A stretch of DNA of 49,661 nt from an uncultured Oscillospiraceae bacterium (GTDB lineage: Bacteria; Bacillota; Clostridia; Oscillospirales; Acutalibacteraceae): positions 1-49,661 of the forward strand of contig CAJKBW010000008.1 in the NCBI GenBank assembly GCA_905198295.1. Direction: 5' to 3'. Below, piece after piece: positions 15,110 through 22,878 of the stretch. The notes below the pieces were generated by a model, which was not told where the DNA came from, searched no databases, and saw only the letters and a list, made by a program, of their open reading frames with translations. Made by a program: the position numbers and the translations under genes. Numbering within the stretch: the first letter of the stretch is position 1; the number at the start of each line of letters is the position of its first letter.

Positions 15110-16183
15110 ATGAAATGGATCCACTGCGCCGACCTGCATCTCGGCTCCCGCGTAGAGACGAACCTGACGGCAGAGAAAGCACGGGAGCGTAAAGCGCAGC
15201 TGCTGCAGACTTTTGGCCGGATGATCGATTTTGCCGCGGAGAACGAGGTGCGTGCGGTGCTGCTGGCCGGCGATGTGTTCGACACCTGCCGCCCGTCGGT
15301 CAGGACCTGCCGGTATGTGCTCGATCAGATACGCCGCCGTCCGGAAATCGATTTTCTCTATTTGCGCGGTAACCATGACGAAACGGTGGAACTGGAGGAT
15401 GTGCCGGAGAACCTCATCCTTTTCGGTGATTCCTGGGCGTATCGTGATTACGGCGAGGTGACAGTCGCCGGCATCGAACTGTCGGCGAGAAGCCGGGGCA
15501 CCCTGTACGATACGCTGAGCCTGAACCCGGACCGCTGCAATCTGGTAATGCTGCATGGACAGGAGAGTCGGCGGGATAATCCGGACGACAGCGAGAACCT
15601 CAACCTGAACCGCCTGCGCGGCAAGGGGATCGATTACCTTGCGCTCGGCCATATTCATCAGCACCGGGAGGAAAAACTCGATGACCGCGGGATTTACGTC
15701 TATTCCGGCTGCCTCGACGGCCGCGGCTTTGACGAATGCGGCGAAAAGGGCTTTGTGCTCGTGGAAACTGGCGGCGGGCGGGTACATACGCAGTTTGTGC
15801 CGTTTTCCAGCCGGGTTTTCCATGAGGTGCGGGTGGATGCCGGCGGCACCGAAAGCTTTGTGGAGCTGCTCGAGCGGGTGAAAGCGGCTGCGGCGGATAT
15901 TCCGGCGCGGGATATCGTCAAGGTGGTTCTCACCGGTGCGTGTTCCGCAGATACGCCGCGGGATCTCGTCAGCCTGACGCGGGAGCTGGAAGACCGGTTT
16001 TATGCAGTCAAGTGCCGGGATGAAACAAAACTGGCTATGGATATCGACGGCTATAAGGACGATATTTCCCTCAAAGGGGAGTTTATCCGGCTTGCCTTGG
16101 CGGCTGGATTGAGTGAAGAAGACTGCGGCCAGGTGATCCGCTATGGACTGCGGGCGCTGAGCGGGGAGGAGATTGAGGAATGA
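15110..16183 (+). CDS. SbcD/YhaO-type metallophosphoesterase (DNA repair exonuclease)
   Basis: 357 residues. Calcineurin-like motifs in order: DLHLGSR (D8, H10), LAGDVFDTCRPS (about 57), LRGNHDETVE (about 88), MLHGQE (about 146), and GHIHQHRE (about 180). These are the Mre11/SbcD metal ligands. The ATG at 15110 follows GAAAGGAATGG; an upstream extension to 15035 has no ribosome site. The stop overlaps the start of the ATPase gene by 4 bp (ATGA), so the two subunits are made together. By analogy with SbcD-SbcC and YhaO-YhaN the complex should process DNA ends or hairpins. Confidence 0.9.
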   Translation: MKWIHCADLHLGSRVETNLTAEKARERKAQLLQTFGRMIDFAAENEVRAVLLAGDVFDTCRPSVRTCRYVLDQIRRRPEIDFLYLRGNHDETVELEDVPENLILFGDSWAYRDYGEVTVAGIELSARSRGTLYDTLSLNPDRCNLVMLHGQESRRDNPDDSENLNLNRLRGKGIDYLALGHIHQHREEKLDDRGIYVYSGCLDGRGFDECGEKGFVLVETGGGRVHTQFVPFSSRVFHEVRVDAGGTESFVELLERVKAAAADIPARDIVKVVLTGACSADTPRDLVSLTRELEDRFYAVKCRDETKLAMDIDGYKDDISLKGEFIRLALAAGLSEEDCGQVIRYGLRALSGEEIEE

Positions 16184-18693
16184 AGCTGCTGGAATGCCGC
16201 ATTGAAAATTTCGGCTGCCTGAGCGGGCAGACCTTTGTGTTCTCCGATGGTCTGACCGCGATTCTGGAAGAAAATGGCTTCGGCAAATCCACCCTCGCCG
16301 CGTTTATCAAGGCGATGTTCTATGGCCTTCCGCCGGCGAAAACCCGCAAGACTCTGCCGGAGCGGCGGCGCTACATGCCGTGGAACGGCGGACGCTGCGG
16401 CGGCAGCCTGTCGTTTGCCTGTCGGGAAGGCACGTTTAAAATCGAGCGTTTTTTTGGGGTGAAGGAAGCCGACGATACGCTGACGGTGTATGACCTTGCC
16501 ACCAACCGGGAGACGCCGGTTTTCGGCGGGGATATCGGGCGCAGCGTGTTCGGTGTGGACAGCGAAGCCTATGAGCGCACGGCCTACCTGCCGCAGAGAG
16601 AGGTCGAGCTCACCATGTCCGACAGCATCAACGCCAAGCTGAATAATCTCATCGACAATACCGACGACATCAATAATTACGACAGTGCGTTTGCCGCTCT
16701 GGAGAACTGTCGTAAAGCGTATAAAGCCGACAGAGGCAGCGGCGGCCGGCTCAATGAATGGCAGGCCAGGCTGTCCGAAGTCGAACTGCGCATCGCTCAG
16801 TATGCAGAAAAAGCAAAGGAAGCCGCCCACTTGGAAGGGGAACTGAAGGCGGAAGAGGCGCAGCTGCGGGAACTGCGGAAGCGGGAAGCTGGCTTGCGGG
16901 AACGCAGCGGGCAGCTTTCGCTGCTCGAGCGGCTGCGGGAGTACCGGCAGGACGCGGTACAAGCGGACAGAAAAGCCGCCGGGCTGGAGTCGTTTTTCCG
17001 GGACGGCGTGCCGACCGAACAGGAGTTGGCGGATTGCCGCGAGGCGGTTGGGAAACTGGGCAGCCTGCGCGCCGAATGGCGCGGCCTGCGGCTTCCGGAG
17101 GAGACGCAGGCAGAGCTTGCACAGCTTTCGGCACGGCAGCCGTCCGAAGAAGAAGCCGACCGGCTCGCGCAGGCGCAGACCAAGCGGCAGCGTTGCCGGG
17201 AAGAAGCGGCCCGCTGTGCTGTTTTTGCGGAGGAAGCGGAGTGGCAGCGGCTGCAGGAGCAGTTTGCCCGCGGCGTGCCGGAGGAGGAGACGATCGATGG
17301 CTGTATCGCGGCACTGGAGGAGGCGGCACGCCGCGCCGCCGTGTCCCATGCCGCGCCGCCGGCTGCCGGTAAACGGCTGTGGTGGCTGGCGCCCGCGGTG
17401 TTGGTGCTGCTCGGCGGCATTGTCTGCCTGGCGCTCGGCCAGACTGTTGCCGGCGCCATGCTGGCGGCGGCCGGCGGGCTCGGGGCTGTTGCGGCAGCTG
17501 CTGCTTATCTGGTGGGGCGACAGTCGCAGACCCGGGCGCGTGCGCAACGCGATGAACAGCAGCGGCAGCGTTTTGCGCAGGCGGAAGCGGCCGCGCAGCG
17601 GCTGCTGACGGCTCACGGCATGTCCGCAGGCAGTCCGCTGACCGCGCTCGGCGAGCTTAAGAGCGCGGTGGGGACATATCGCCGCATGGCACAGCGTCGG
17701 GCGGAATTCTGTCAGCAGAAGGCGGATGCGGAAGAACGCTGCCGCCAGGCAGAAGAGGAGCTGGCGGCGCTGTTGCACCGTCATGAGCTGGATAGTATGG
17801 AACAGCTGGGCGCTGCGCGCGAGCGGTATGCTGTGCTTGCCGCACATGCCGCTCAGCTGGACGAAAGGCGGATGGTGGTCGAGCAGAAAATTGCGGCGCT
17901 GCAAGCACAGCTTGCCGCCTTTTTCGGCCGCTTCGCCTTGGAGGATGAGCCGAATGAGACTGCCCGCGAGGAACGTCTGCGGGAGAGATGCCGGCAGCTT
18001 CAGGAGGCACTCCGGCAGCGAGGACAGGCGCAGGAAAGGATTGCCCGGCTGTTGGCGGAGCATCCCGAACTCGCGGAGGCTGGAGACGAAGCGCCGGCCG
18101 ATGCCGAAGCGCTGCGTGCACAGTGGGATGCGGTGCGCAAGGAGATCGAAACGCACAGCGAGCGGATCACCGCCGGCAAAAGCCGGGTGGAGCGCCTGAC
18201 CGAGGAAGGCGATCAGGTGACCGAATACGAAAGCGAAAAACTCCGGCTTCAGGAAAGTCTGGCCGAGGGGCAGCATCGACATGCGCTGCTGGTGAAAACC
18301 GCCCGGCTGATGGAGCAGGCAAAGGAAAACCTGTCCACCCGGTACCTGCGGCCGGTGATGACGAGGTTTGCCGCCTGTGCCGGGGCATTTGTGCCGGAAC
18401 TTGGCGAAACCGCGATTATCGATACGTCGCTCGATGTGAAGGTGGAGCGTCAGGGCGAACGGCGCCGGCGGGACTATTTCAGCGAGGGTTATCAGTGCAT
18501 CATGGATATCTGTCTGCGTCTTGCCCTGGTCGACGCCATGTATCCGGGGGATGCCCCCTGCCTGATTCTCGACGATCCCTTTGTGCATCTGGACGACGAT
18601 AAGCTTGCGCATGCGCTGGAAATCCTCGGACAGCTGGCGGAATCCGGCCAGGTGCTGTATCTGAGCTGCCATTCCAGCCGGATGCCGCGGTGA
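16180..18693 (+). CDS. SbcC/YhaN-like ATPase with membrane hairpin
   Basis: 837 residues, SMC/Rad50-like. Walker A EENGFGKST (30-38); Q-loop region YLPQREVELTMSDS; long coiled coils (about 170-390 and 455-720); signature-like SEGYQ (about 767); Walker B CLILDDPFVHLDD with D798/D799; and an H-loop in LYLSCHSS. Where SbcC and Rad50 carry a zinc hook, this protein has two hydrophobic helices (about 401-446) and no CxxC. That matches the YhaN subfamily of Firmicutes, which is thought to sit at the membrane. It should therefore tether the nuclease to the membrane, not bridge DNA ends through zinc. Coupled to the upstream phosphoesterase. Confidence 0.88.
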   Translation: MKLLECRIENFGCLSGQTFVFSDGLTAILEENGFGKSTLAAFIKAMFYGLPPAKTRKTLPERRRYMPWNGGRCGGSLSFACREGTFKIERFFGVKEADDTLTVYDLATNRETPVFGGDIGRSVFGVDSEAYERTAYLPQREVELTMSDSINAKLNNLIDNTDDINNYDSAFAALENCRKAYKADRGSGGRLNEWQARLSEVELRIAQYAEKAKEAAHLEGELKAEEAQLRELRKREAGLRERSGQLSLLERLREYRQDAVQADRKAAGLESFFRDGVPTEQELADCREAVGKLGSLRAEWRGLRLPEETQAELAQLSARQPSEEEADRLAQAQTKRQRCREEAARCAVFAEEAEWQRLQEQFARGVPEEETIDGCIAALEEAARRAAVSHAAPPAAGKRLWWLAPAVLVLLGGIVCLALGQTVAGAMLAAAGGLGAVAAAAAYLVGRQSQTRARAQRDEQQRQRFAQAEAAAQRLLTAHGMSAGSPLTALGELKSAVGTYRRMAQRRAEFCQQKADAEERCRQAEEELAALLHRHELDSMEQLGAARERYAVLAAHAAQLDERRMVVEQKIAALQAQLAAFFGRFALEDEPNETAREERLRERCRQLQEALRQRGQAQERIARLLAEHPELAEAGDEAPADAEALRAQWDAVRKEIETHSERITAGKSRVERLTEEGDQVTEYESEKLRLQESLAEGQHRHALLVKTARLMEQAKENLSTRYLRPVMTRFAACAGAFVPELGETAIIDTSLDVKVERQGERRRRDYFSEGYQCIMDICLRLALVDAMYPGDAPCLILDDPFVHLDDDKLAHALEILGQLAESGQVLYLSCHSSRMPR

Positions 18694-18700
18694 GCGGTGC

Positions 18701-19264
18701 TCAGCTGTTTTTAAGTACAGCCAGTGCAAAGCCGTCCGCGGCGCTGCGGCAGGCTTCCAGTGCATCCTCGAGCCGGTAAAATAGAGGGCATGCTTCGGAG
18801 GAAGGAAGGGCGGAGAGCAGGCGCTCGGCGTCCTCCGCCTGCCGCCGCACGGTGTGCAGCGGTTTGGCAAAGCCGTCACTGCGGCGCAGGAACGGCAGTG
18901 CTGCTGTCATCTGCCGCAGTGCCATGCAGCAGGCCGACAGATGCCCGGCCGCAGCGGATAGACAGGCACAGAGTTTTGCCGGGACTGGATGGCAAACCGG
19001 CTGCTGGAGCCGTTCCAGACAGCGCACGAGCCGCAGCATCCGCTGGGTCAGCAGCAGCAGATCCTCCCGTTCAATCGGGGTGATGAAGGCGTGCTGCAGG
19101 CGGTCCCGCCCGTGGTCGTATACTGTTTCCGCCGTCCGGCGCAGAAGGACAGCGTCCTCCCGCTGTGCGGCGGAGGGGGTGAGCCGGCTGTCCTTTCCCA
19201 TTTCGGCCAGCCGGCAGGCAGTTTCGGTCAGGCGGGAGAGCGGGAGATAGGCGTCTTCAGGCAT
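18701..19264 (-). CDS. DUF47/PhoU-like protein
   Basis: 187 residues, all-helical, with the hallmark HAFITPIEREDLLLLTQRM (about 77-95) of DUF47, the PhoU-like family linked to phosphate uptake control. The ATG at 19264 has GAAAGGGG 7 bp upstream; a longer in-frame start lacks this. No phosphate transporter is adjacent, whereas DUF47 is usually next to a Pit-type permease. Convergent with the YhaN gene, 7 bp apart. The sequence is Cys/Leu-rich and diverged, so the regulatory role is an inference. Confidence 0.7.
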   Translation of the reverse strand: MPEDAYLPLSRLTETACRLAEMGKDSRLTPSAAQREDAVLLRRTAETVYDHGRDRLQHAFITPIEREDLLLLTQRMLRLVRCLERLQQPVCHPVPAKLCACLSAAAGHLSACCMALRQMTAALPFLRRSDGFAKPLHTVRRQAEDAERLLSALPSSEACPLFYRLEDALEACRSAADGFALAVLKNS

Positions 19265-19335
19265 AGATATTCCCCTTTCGTAATCCATATCCGGCAGGGG
19301 CAGGGTTTCCCTCTGTCCCGGAAAGGAAGTAGCGG

Positions 19336-20451
19336 ATGAACAATAACTTGGAAAAAAGCTGGCGGCATTTTTTGTGCGGCTGGCTGTGCCTGCTGCCGGC
19401 GGTAATCGCGGTACTGCTGCGGATCATTCTGCCGCATTTTCCGCAGCTGACCGAGACGGTGTTTTCCCGCGGGCTGTTCCGGGTACTGTCCGCGGCGGTC
19501 GGCGGCGTGACCGTGCTGCTGCCCTTCTCGCTGACCGAAGTGCTGGTGGTGCTGGCGCTGCCGGCGGTGCTGGTACTGGCGGTACTGTTTATCCGACGGC
19601 TCATCCGTTCCCGCGCTAAAGGGCAGACTGCCCTGCGCGCTGTGCGCGGAGTCGCCTGGGTGCTTTCGTGCACGCTGCTATACTATATGCTGATGCACGG
19701 CATAAATTTCTATCGTCTTCCGGTTTCGCAGCTGATGGATTTGGATGTGGGGACAAAATCCGCGCAGGAGCTGCTGACGGTGTGCATCGACCTCGCGGAT
19801 AAGGCGTCGGCCGAACGGGCGACGCTGGCCGAGGATGAAAAGGGCTGTATGCAGCTTTCGGTCTCCAAAAGCGAAATTCTCGCGCAGGCCGACGGTGGTT
19901 ATCGTAAACTGGAGGGGCAATACCCCTTCCTGTGGGGAGCGGTCTGGCGGGCCAAACCGGTGCAGCTGTCGCACTGGTGGTCCTATACCGGCATTACGGG
20001 CATGTATTTTCCTTTTTTTGCGGAAGCAAATGTCAACATCGACGTGCCGGACAGTGACATCCCCGCCACAGCGGCGCATGAGCTGGCACATACCCGGGGC
20101 TTCGCGCAGGAGGACGAATGCAACTTTTTCGCCTATCTGACCAGCATACACAGCGATTCCGCCGAATGCCGGTATTCCGGCTATCTGCTTGCCTATATTT
20201 ACTGTGCGAACGCGCTGTACGGTTATGACCAGGAGCTGTGGCGGCAGGCGTACAGCCATTGTTCCGAAGCGGTGCGTCGGGATCTGAATGAGAGAAATGC
20301 CTACTGGGATGCCTTTAAAGGAAAAATTCAGGAAACATCAGATAAAATTAACGATGGATTTATCAAATCACAAGGAGTTCAGGACGGCGTGCTCAGCTAT
20401 AACCGCGTGGTGCAGCTGATTCTTGGCTATTATGCCAGCGGCCGGCCGTAA
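19336..20451 (+). CDS. DUF3810 membrane protein with HExxH motif
   Basis: 371 residues. The N-terminus carries about three membrane segments (about 12-32, 58-82 and 103-125). The extracytoplasmic part holds ATAAHELAHTRGFAQEDECNFFAYL, with a zincin-type HELAH plus a downstream Glu-rich stretch, and ends with a helical domain. This is the DUF3810 family, uncharacterised but with the look of a membrane zinc peptidase. AAGGAAG lies upstream of the ATG at 19336. Monocistronic by context, ending before the terminator at 20592. Confidence 0.85.
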   Translation: MNNNLEKSWRHFLCGWLCLLPAVIAVLLRIILPHFPQLTETVFSRGLFRVLSAAVGGVTVLLPFSLTEVLVVLALPAVLVLAVLFIRRLIRSRAKGQTALRAVRGVAWVLSCTLLYYMLMHGINFYRLPVSQLMDLDVGTKSAQELLTVCIDLADKASAERATLAEDEKGCMQLSVSKSEILAQADGGYRKLEGQYPFLWGAVWRAKPVQLSHWWSYTGITGMYFPFFAEANVNIDVPDSDIPATAAHELAHTRGFAQEDECNFFAYLTSIHSDSAECRYSGYLLAYIYCANALYGYDQELWRQAYSHCSEAVRRDLNERNAYWDAFKGKIQETSDKINDGFIKSQGVQDGVLSYNRVVQLILGYYASGRP

Positions 20452-20591
20452 GAACGGTGTGCAGAAACGGTGAGCATAGGCCCTTCTTTGTCTGGGTTAG
20501 TGGTGTATTATCTGGAAAGAAAAGGGAAAGGCACATTGCTGGCCGATCCGAAAATTCAGAGGCTTGTGGACGGTGGGGGCGCAAACAAAAC

Positions 20592-20627
20592 AAAGCCGTG
20601 GGGCAGCAAAGCTGCCCCACGGCTTTT
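20592..20627. terminator. Strong bidirectional terminator
   Basis: AAAGCCGTGGGGCAGC (20592-20607) pairs with GCTGCCCCACGGCTTT over 16 bp around AAA, with T-rich ends on both strands. It serves trxA (minus) and the DUF3810 gene (plus). The 140 bp between the DUF3810 stop and this hairpin hold no gene that I can support. Confidence 0.88.
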
Positions 20628-20635
20628 ATGTGCGC

Positions 20636-20950
20636 TTATTCTCTGAGCATGGCCTCGATCTGCTGCTTCGGACGGACGCCCACCGCGCTTGCGGCGATTT
20701 TGCCGTTTTTCATCAGCACCAGCGTTGGGATGCTCATTACACCGAATTCGCCGGCCAGTTCCGGTTCCTCGTCGATGTTGACTTTGACCACTTTAAGATC
20801 GGCGCGGTGGTCCTTGGCTACCTCGTCGACAATCGGCGAGAGCATCCGGCACGGGCCGCACCAGGGCGCCCAGAAATCGATCAGGACCGGCAGGCTGGAG
20901 GACAAAACCTCATCGGAGAAGGAGCGTTTACTGACAGAAAGAACAGACAT
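20636..20950 (-). CDS. trxA: Thioredoxin
   Basis: 104 residues with FWAPWCGPCRML (redox-active CGPC, about 31-34), the cis-proline motif SIPTLVLMKNG, and the C-terminal glycine helix. A general dithiol reductant of the cytoplasm. It lies 79 bp after the Crp/Fnr gene with a possible -10 of its own (TATACT on the minus strand, 20991-20986), in the same sequence context (GCGTATACTG) as the -10 of the DUF134 operon, so both may be coordinately controlled. Confidence 0.95.
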   Translation of the reverse strand: MSVLSVSKRSFSDEVLSSSLPVLIDFWAPWCGPCRMLSPIVDEVAKDHRADLKVVKVNIDEEPELAGEFGVMSIPTLVLMKNGKIAASAVGVRPKQQIEAMLRE

Positions 20951-21029
20951 ATATCGGTTCCCCTTTCTTGTTGGTTTCTGTTATCAGTATACGCCCGCTG
21001 CCCTGTCCTGTATGTGACAAGATCACCGA

Positions 21030-21704
21030 TCAGCGCAGACAGCCCGCGGCAAGCGCGGCCAGCTGGTCCGGCGCGGCCAGTTCCACCGCGCCGCGGGAGA
21101 GCCTTACCAGCCCCTCGTCCTGGAAATATTTGAGCAGGCGGGTGATGACCTCCCGCGCGCTGCCCAGATGTCGGGCGATCGCGTCGTGGGTGAGCGGGAG
21201 GACAACGCTGTCGAGCAGCCGGCCCTCTTCGACCAGAAAGGCCGCCAGCCGTGCATCCATCTTTTTGTACAGCGTCTGCTCAAGCAGCCACATCACGTCC
21301 GAAAAGCGGGTAGCCATCACTTCGTTCGTATAGTTGGCGGCCGCTGGATTTTCCTGCATCAGCCGCTGATACTCATCGGAAGGGATGTGCAGTACTTCGG
21401 TGACCTCCTGTGCCTCGATGCGCAGGGAAAAGGAAACCCCGCGCAGGATGCAGGAGGCGGAAAACAGGCACATATCCCGTTCAAACAGCCGGTACAGCGT
21501 GATTTCGCGGCCCTCCTCCGACTGTGTGAAAACCCGCAGCTGGCCGCGGATGACCACCAGAAGTCCCAGGCAGTGCTCGGGACCGGTGTACAGCATCTGT
21601 CCTGGCTCATAGCGCCGCCGGCCAGATACCGTCTCCAGCCGGTGCTGCTGGGCCGGTGCGAGCTGTTTGTAGAAGGGCAGGAGTTCCGCTGCATCGCCGG
21701 GCAT
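21030..21704 (-). CDS. Crp/Fnr-family regulator with a CxxxxxC motif
   Basis: 224 residues. The cyclic-nucleotide-binding-like N-domain includes the motif Cys79-LFSAS-Cys85, which I recall in a clostridial Crp/Fnr subgroup and which could act as a thiol switch or metal/heme site. It lacks the four-cysteine cluster of FNR. In the C-terminal helix-turn-helix, LTHDAIARHLGSAREVITRLLKYF, the recognition helix shows E-x-x-T-R, the FNR pattern that reads TTGA half-sites. The ATG at 21704 follows GGAGG by 8 bp; the upstream in-frame extension overlaps the NifX-like gene and is rejected. Third gene of the DUF134 operon, whose promoter carries a TTGAC-N4-GTCAA palindrome, so autoregulation is likely. 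Confidence 0.88.
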   Translation of the reverse strand: MPGDAAELLPFYKQLAPAQQHRLETVSGRRRYEPGQMLYTGPEHCLGLLVVIRGQLRVFTQSEEGREITLYRLFERDMCLFSASCILRGVSFSLRIEAQEVTEVLHIPSDEYQRLMQENPAAANYTNEVMATRFSDVMWLLEQTLYKKMDARLAAFLVEEGRLLDSVVLPLTHDAIARHLGSAREVITRLLKYFQDEGLVRLSRGAVELAAPDQLAALAAGCLR

Positions 21705-21729
21705 AGGCCAGCCTCCTTTCGACAGTGTG

Positions 21730-22161
21730 TCAGTGACCGCAGTGGCCGCCGCAGGCGTGATCCCCGTGGTGGTGATCCCCGCAGCCGTGATCGCCGCATT
21801 TGTGATCGGCGCCGCCGTCGTGATGATGGCAGGTGGTGGCAGGATCGAAGCGCAGAGTACCGGCCAGCAGCGCGGCTGCCTGCTCATCGGTGCTGCCTGC
21901 CGCACCGGGATACAGCGCGATTCCCGCCTCGGCCAGAGCAGTGCGTGCGCCGCCGCCGATCCCGCCGCAGATGAGCGCCGTTACGCTGTGAGCCTTCAGC
22001 CATCCGGCGAGTGCGCCATGTCCGCTGCCGTTGGTGTCCAGAACTTCAGAGGAGACGATCTTTCCATCCTGTACAGTGTACAGCTTGAACTGTGCCGTGT
22101 GGCCGAAATGCTGAAATACCAGGCCGTTTTCATAGGTTACTGCGATTTTTCCGTTTGTCAT
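21730..22161 (-). CDS. NifX/NifB-associated-type metal cofactor protein with His/Cys tail
   Basis: 143 residues of the dinitrogenase iron-molybdenum cofactor-binding family (KIAVTYENGLVFQHFGHTAQF at the N-terminus; ALICGGIGGGARTALAEAGI, about 65-84). The last 35 residues are a His/Cys/Asp-rich tail (for example CGDHGCGDHHHGDHACGG) that should bind metal. No nitrogenase genes are present; such stand-alone proteins usually sit beside DUF134, as here. The start is the ATG at 22161, which overlaps the DUF134 stop (ATGA) and follows GAAAGGATG. Confidence 0.87.
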   Translation of the reverse strand: MTNGKIAVTYENGLVFQHFGHTAQFKLYTVQDGKIVSSEVLDTNGSGHGALAGWLKAHSVTALICGGIGGGARTALAEAGIALYPGAAGSTDEQAAALLAGTLRFDPATTCHHHDGGADHKCGDHGCGDHHHGDHACGGHCGH

Positions 22162-22535
22162 TCCAATGCATCCTTTCTGTTTTCGGGGAGATTCTGTCCG
22201 TGATGCGGGCACCGCCGCCGGCAGTCACCGGAACACTCTCTGGCTTTTGGACAAAGGGTGTAATGGCCGCCCCGAATGTCAAGCTGCCGGCCGTTGACAA
22301 GCGCATCGGCCACCTTGCGCCGCGCCGCGGTGCAGACCGCCTGTACCGTTGTGCGAGCGACCCCCATCTGGGCGGCGCATTCTTCCTGAGTGTAGCCGAG
22401 CAGATCGATCAGCCGCAGGGTTTCGTATTCGTCCAGGGTCAGCGCAATTTCCCCGCCCCCGTCGGTCCCGATCGGGCCGAATCGGAAGGCTGTGGGCATC
22501 CGGCAGATACGCCGGCGCTTGCATGGCCGCGGCAT
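22158..22535 (-). CDS. DUF134 helix-turn-helix protein
   Basis: 125 residues starting MPRPCKRRRICRMP, the invariant DUF134 opening. The HTH is LTLDEYETLRLIDLLGYTQEECAAQMGVARTTVQ, sigma-70 region 4-like, and a Cys-rich C-terminus follows (CPKARECSGDCRRRCPHHG). I chose the second ATG (22535), 8 bp after AAAGGGGG, because family members start there. DUF134 proteins are predicted DNA-binding regulators paired with NifX/NifB-like metal proteins. First gene of the operon with the NifX-like and Crp/Fnr genes. Confidence 0.88.
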   Translation of the reverse strand: MPRPCKRRRICRMPTAFRFGPIGTDGGGEIALTLDEYETLRLIDLLGYTQEECAAQMGVARTTVQAVCTAARRKVADALVNGRQLDIRGGHYTLCPKARECSGDCRRRCPHHGQNLPENRKDALE

Positions 22536-22567
22536 GTGCATATCCCCCTTTAATGCTTATGCCTGTC

Positions 22568-22596
22568 AGTATACGCTTGTTATTGACATATGTCAA
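22568..22596 (-). promoter_or_regulatory. Consensus promoter of the DUF134 operon
   Basis: On the minus strand: TTGACA (22596-22591), 17-bp spacer, TATACT (22573-22568). The -35 box is one half-site of the palindrome at 22579-22600. Confidence 0.8.
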
Positions 22597-22600
22597 TAAC
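22579..22600. promoter_or_regulatory. Perfect 22-bp palindrome, FNR-type operator
   Basis: A fully symmetric 22-bp element centred on TTGACATATGTCAA, extended by GTTA/TAAC on each side. TTGAC-N4-GTCAA is the classic half-site spacing of Crp/Fnr proteins with an E-x-x-S/T-R recognition helix. It covers the -35 box and spacer of the DUF134 promoter, a position that fits repression. The Crp/Fnr protein encoded in the same operon is the obvious binder. Confidence 0.75.
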
Positions 22601-22722
22601 TTAATCCTCAATTAATTGGCCGTGCTCAAATTGTGAATATCAAAAGTGAAGTTTGCTTATTCGTGCAAAATTCATGGTTTTGTAATAAAGACGACTCAAA
22701 AAAGAAAAAAAGGGAGGGTAAA

Positions 22723-22878
22723 ATGGCCGTTATCGGAAAGGAAGAAGACTGTCAAGCGCTTTCACTGTTCCGCAGAATGAGCGGGAAGAGTCTCCAGAGA
22801 GAGCGGGGCGGAGAGAGCGGTCACTGCCTGCTTTTCCGAAAAAAGAAAGGAGACGTAAGATTATGGGAAAAGGCCTGA
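22723..22878 (+). CDS. Possible 51-codon leader ORF before the surface protein
   Basis: The ATG at 22723 follows AGGGAGGG by 4 bp. The frame runs 51 codons and overlaps the first 16 bases of the surface-protein gene in another frame. The peptide is Arg/Lys/Glu-rich without recognisable domains. The strong ribosome site is the only support; it could be a translational-coupling leader or a chance ORF. The rest of 22601-22722 is AT-rich and holds no gene I can support; no convincing promoter stands out. Confidence 0.3.
   Translation: MAVIGKEEDCQALSLFRRMSGKSLQRERGGESGHCLLFRKKKGDVRLWEKA

Noticed and set aside
16141..18879. A 912-codon open frame on the minus strand across the SbcC/YhaN-like gene
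   Set aside because: It is the antisense of a GC-rich coding sequence. Its translation is low-complexity (Arg, Leu, Pro, His-rich) without domains, and it has no ribosome site.
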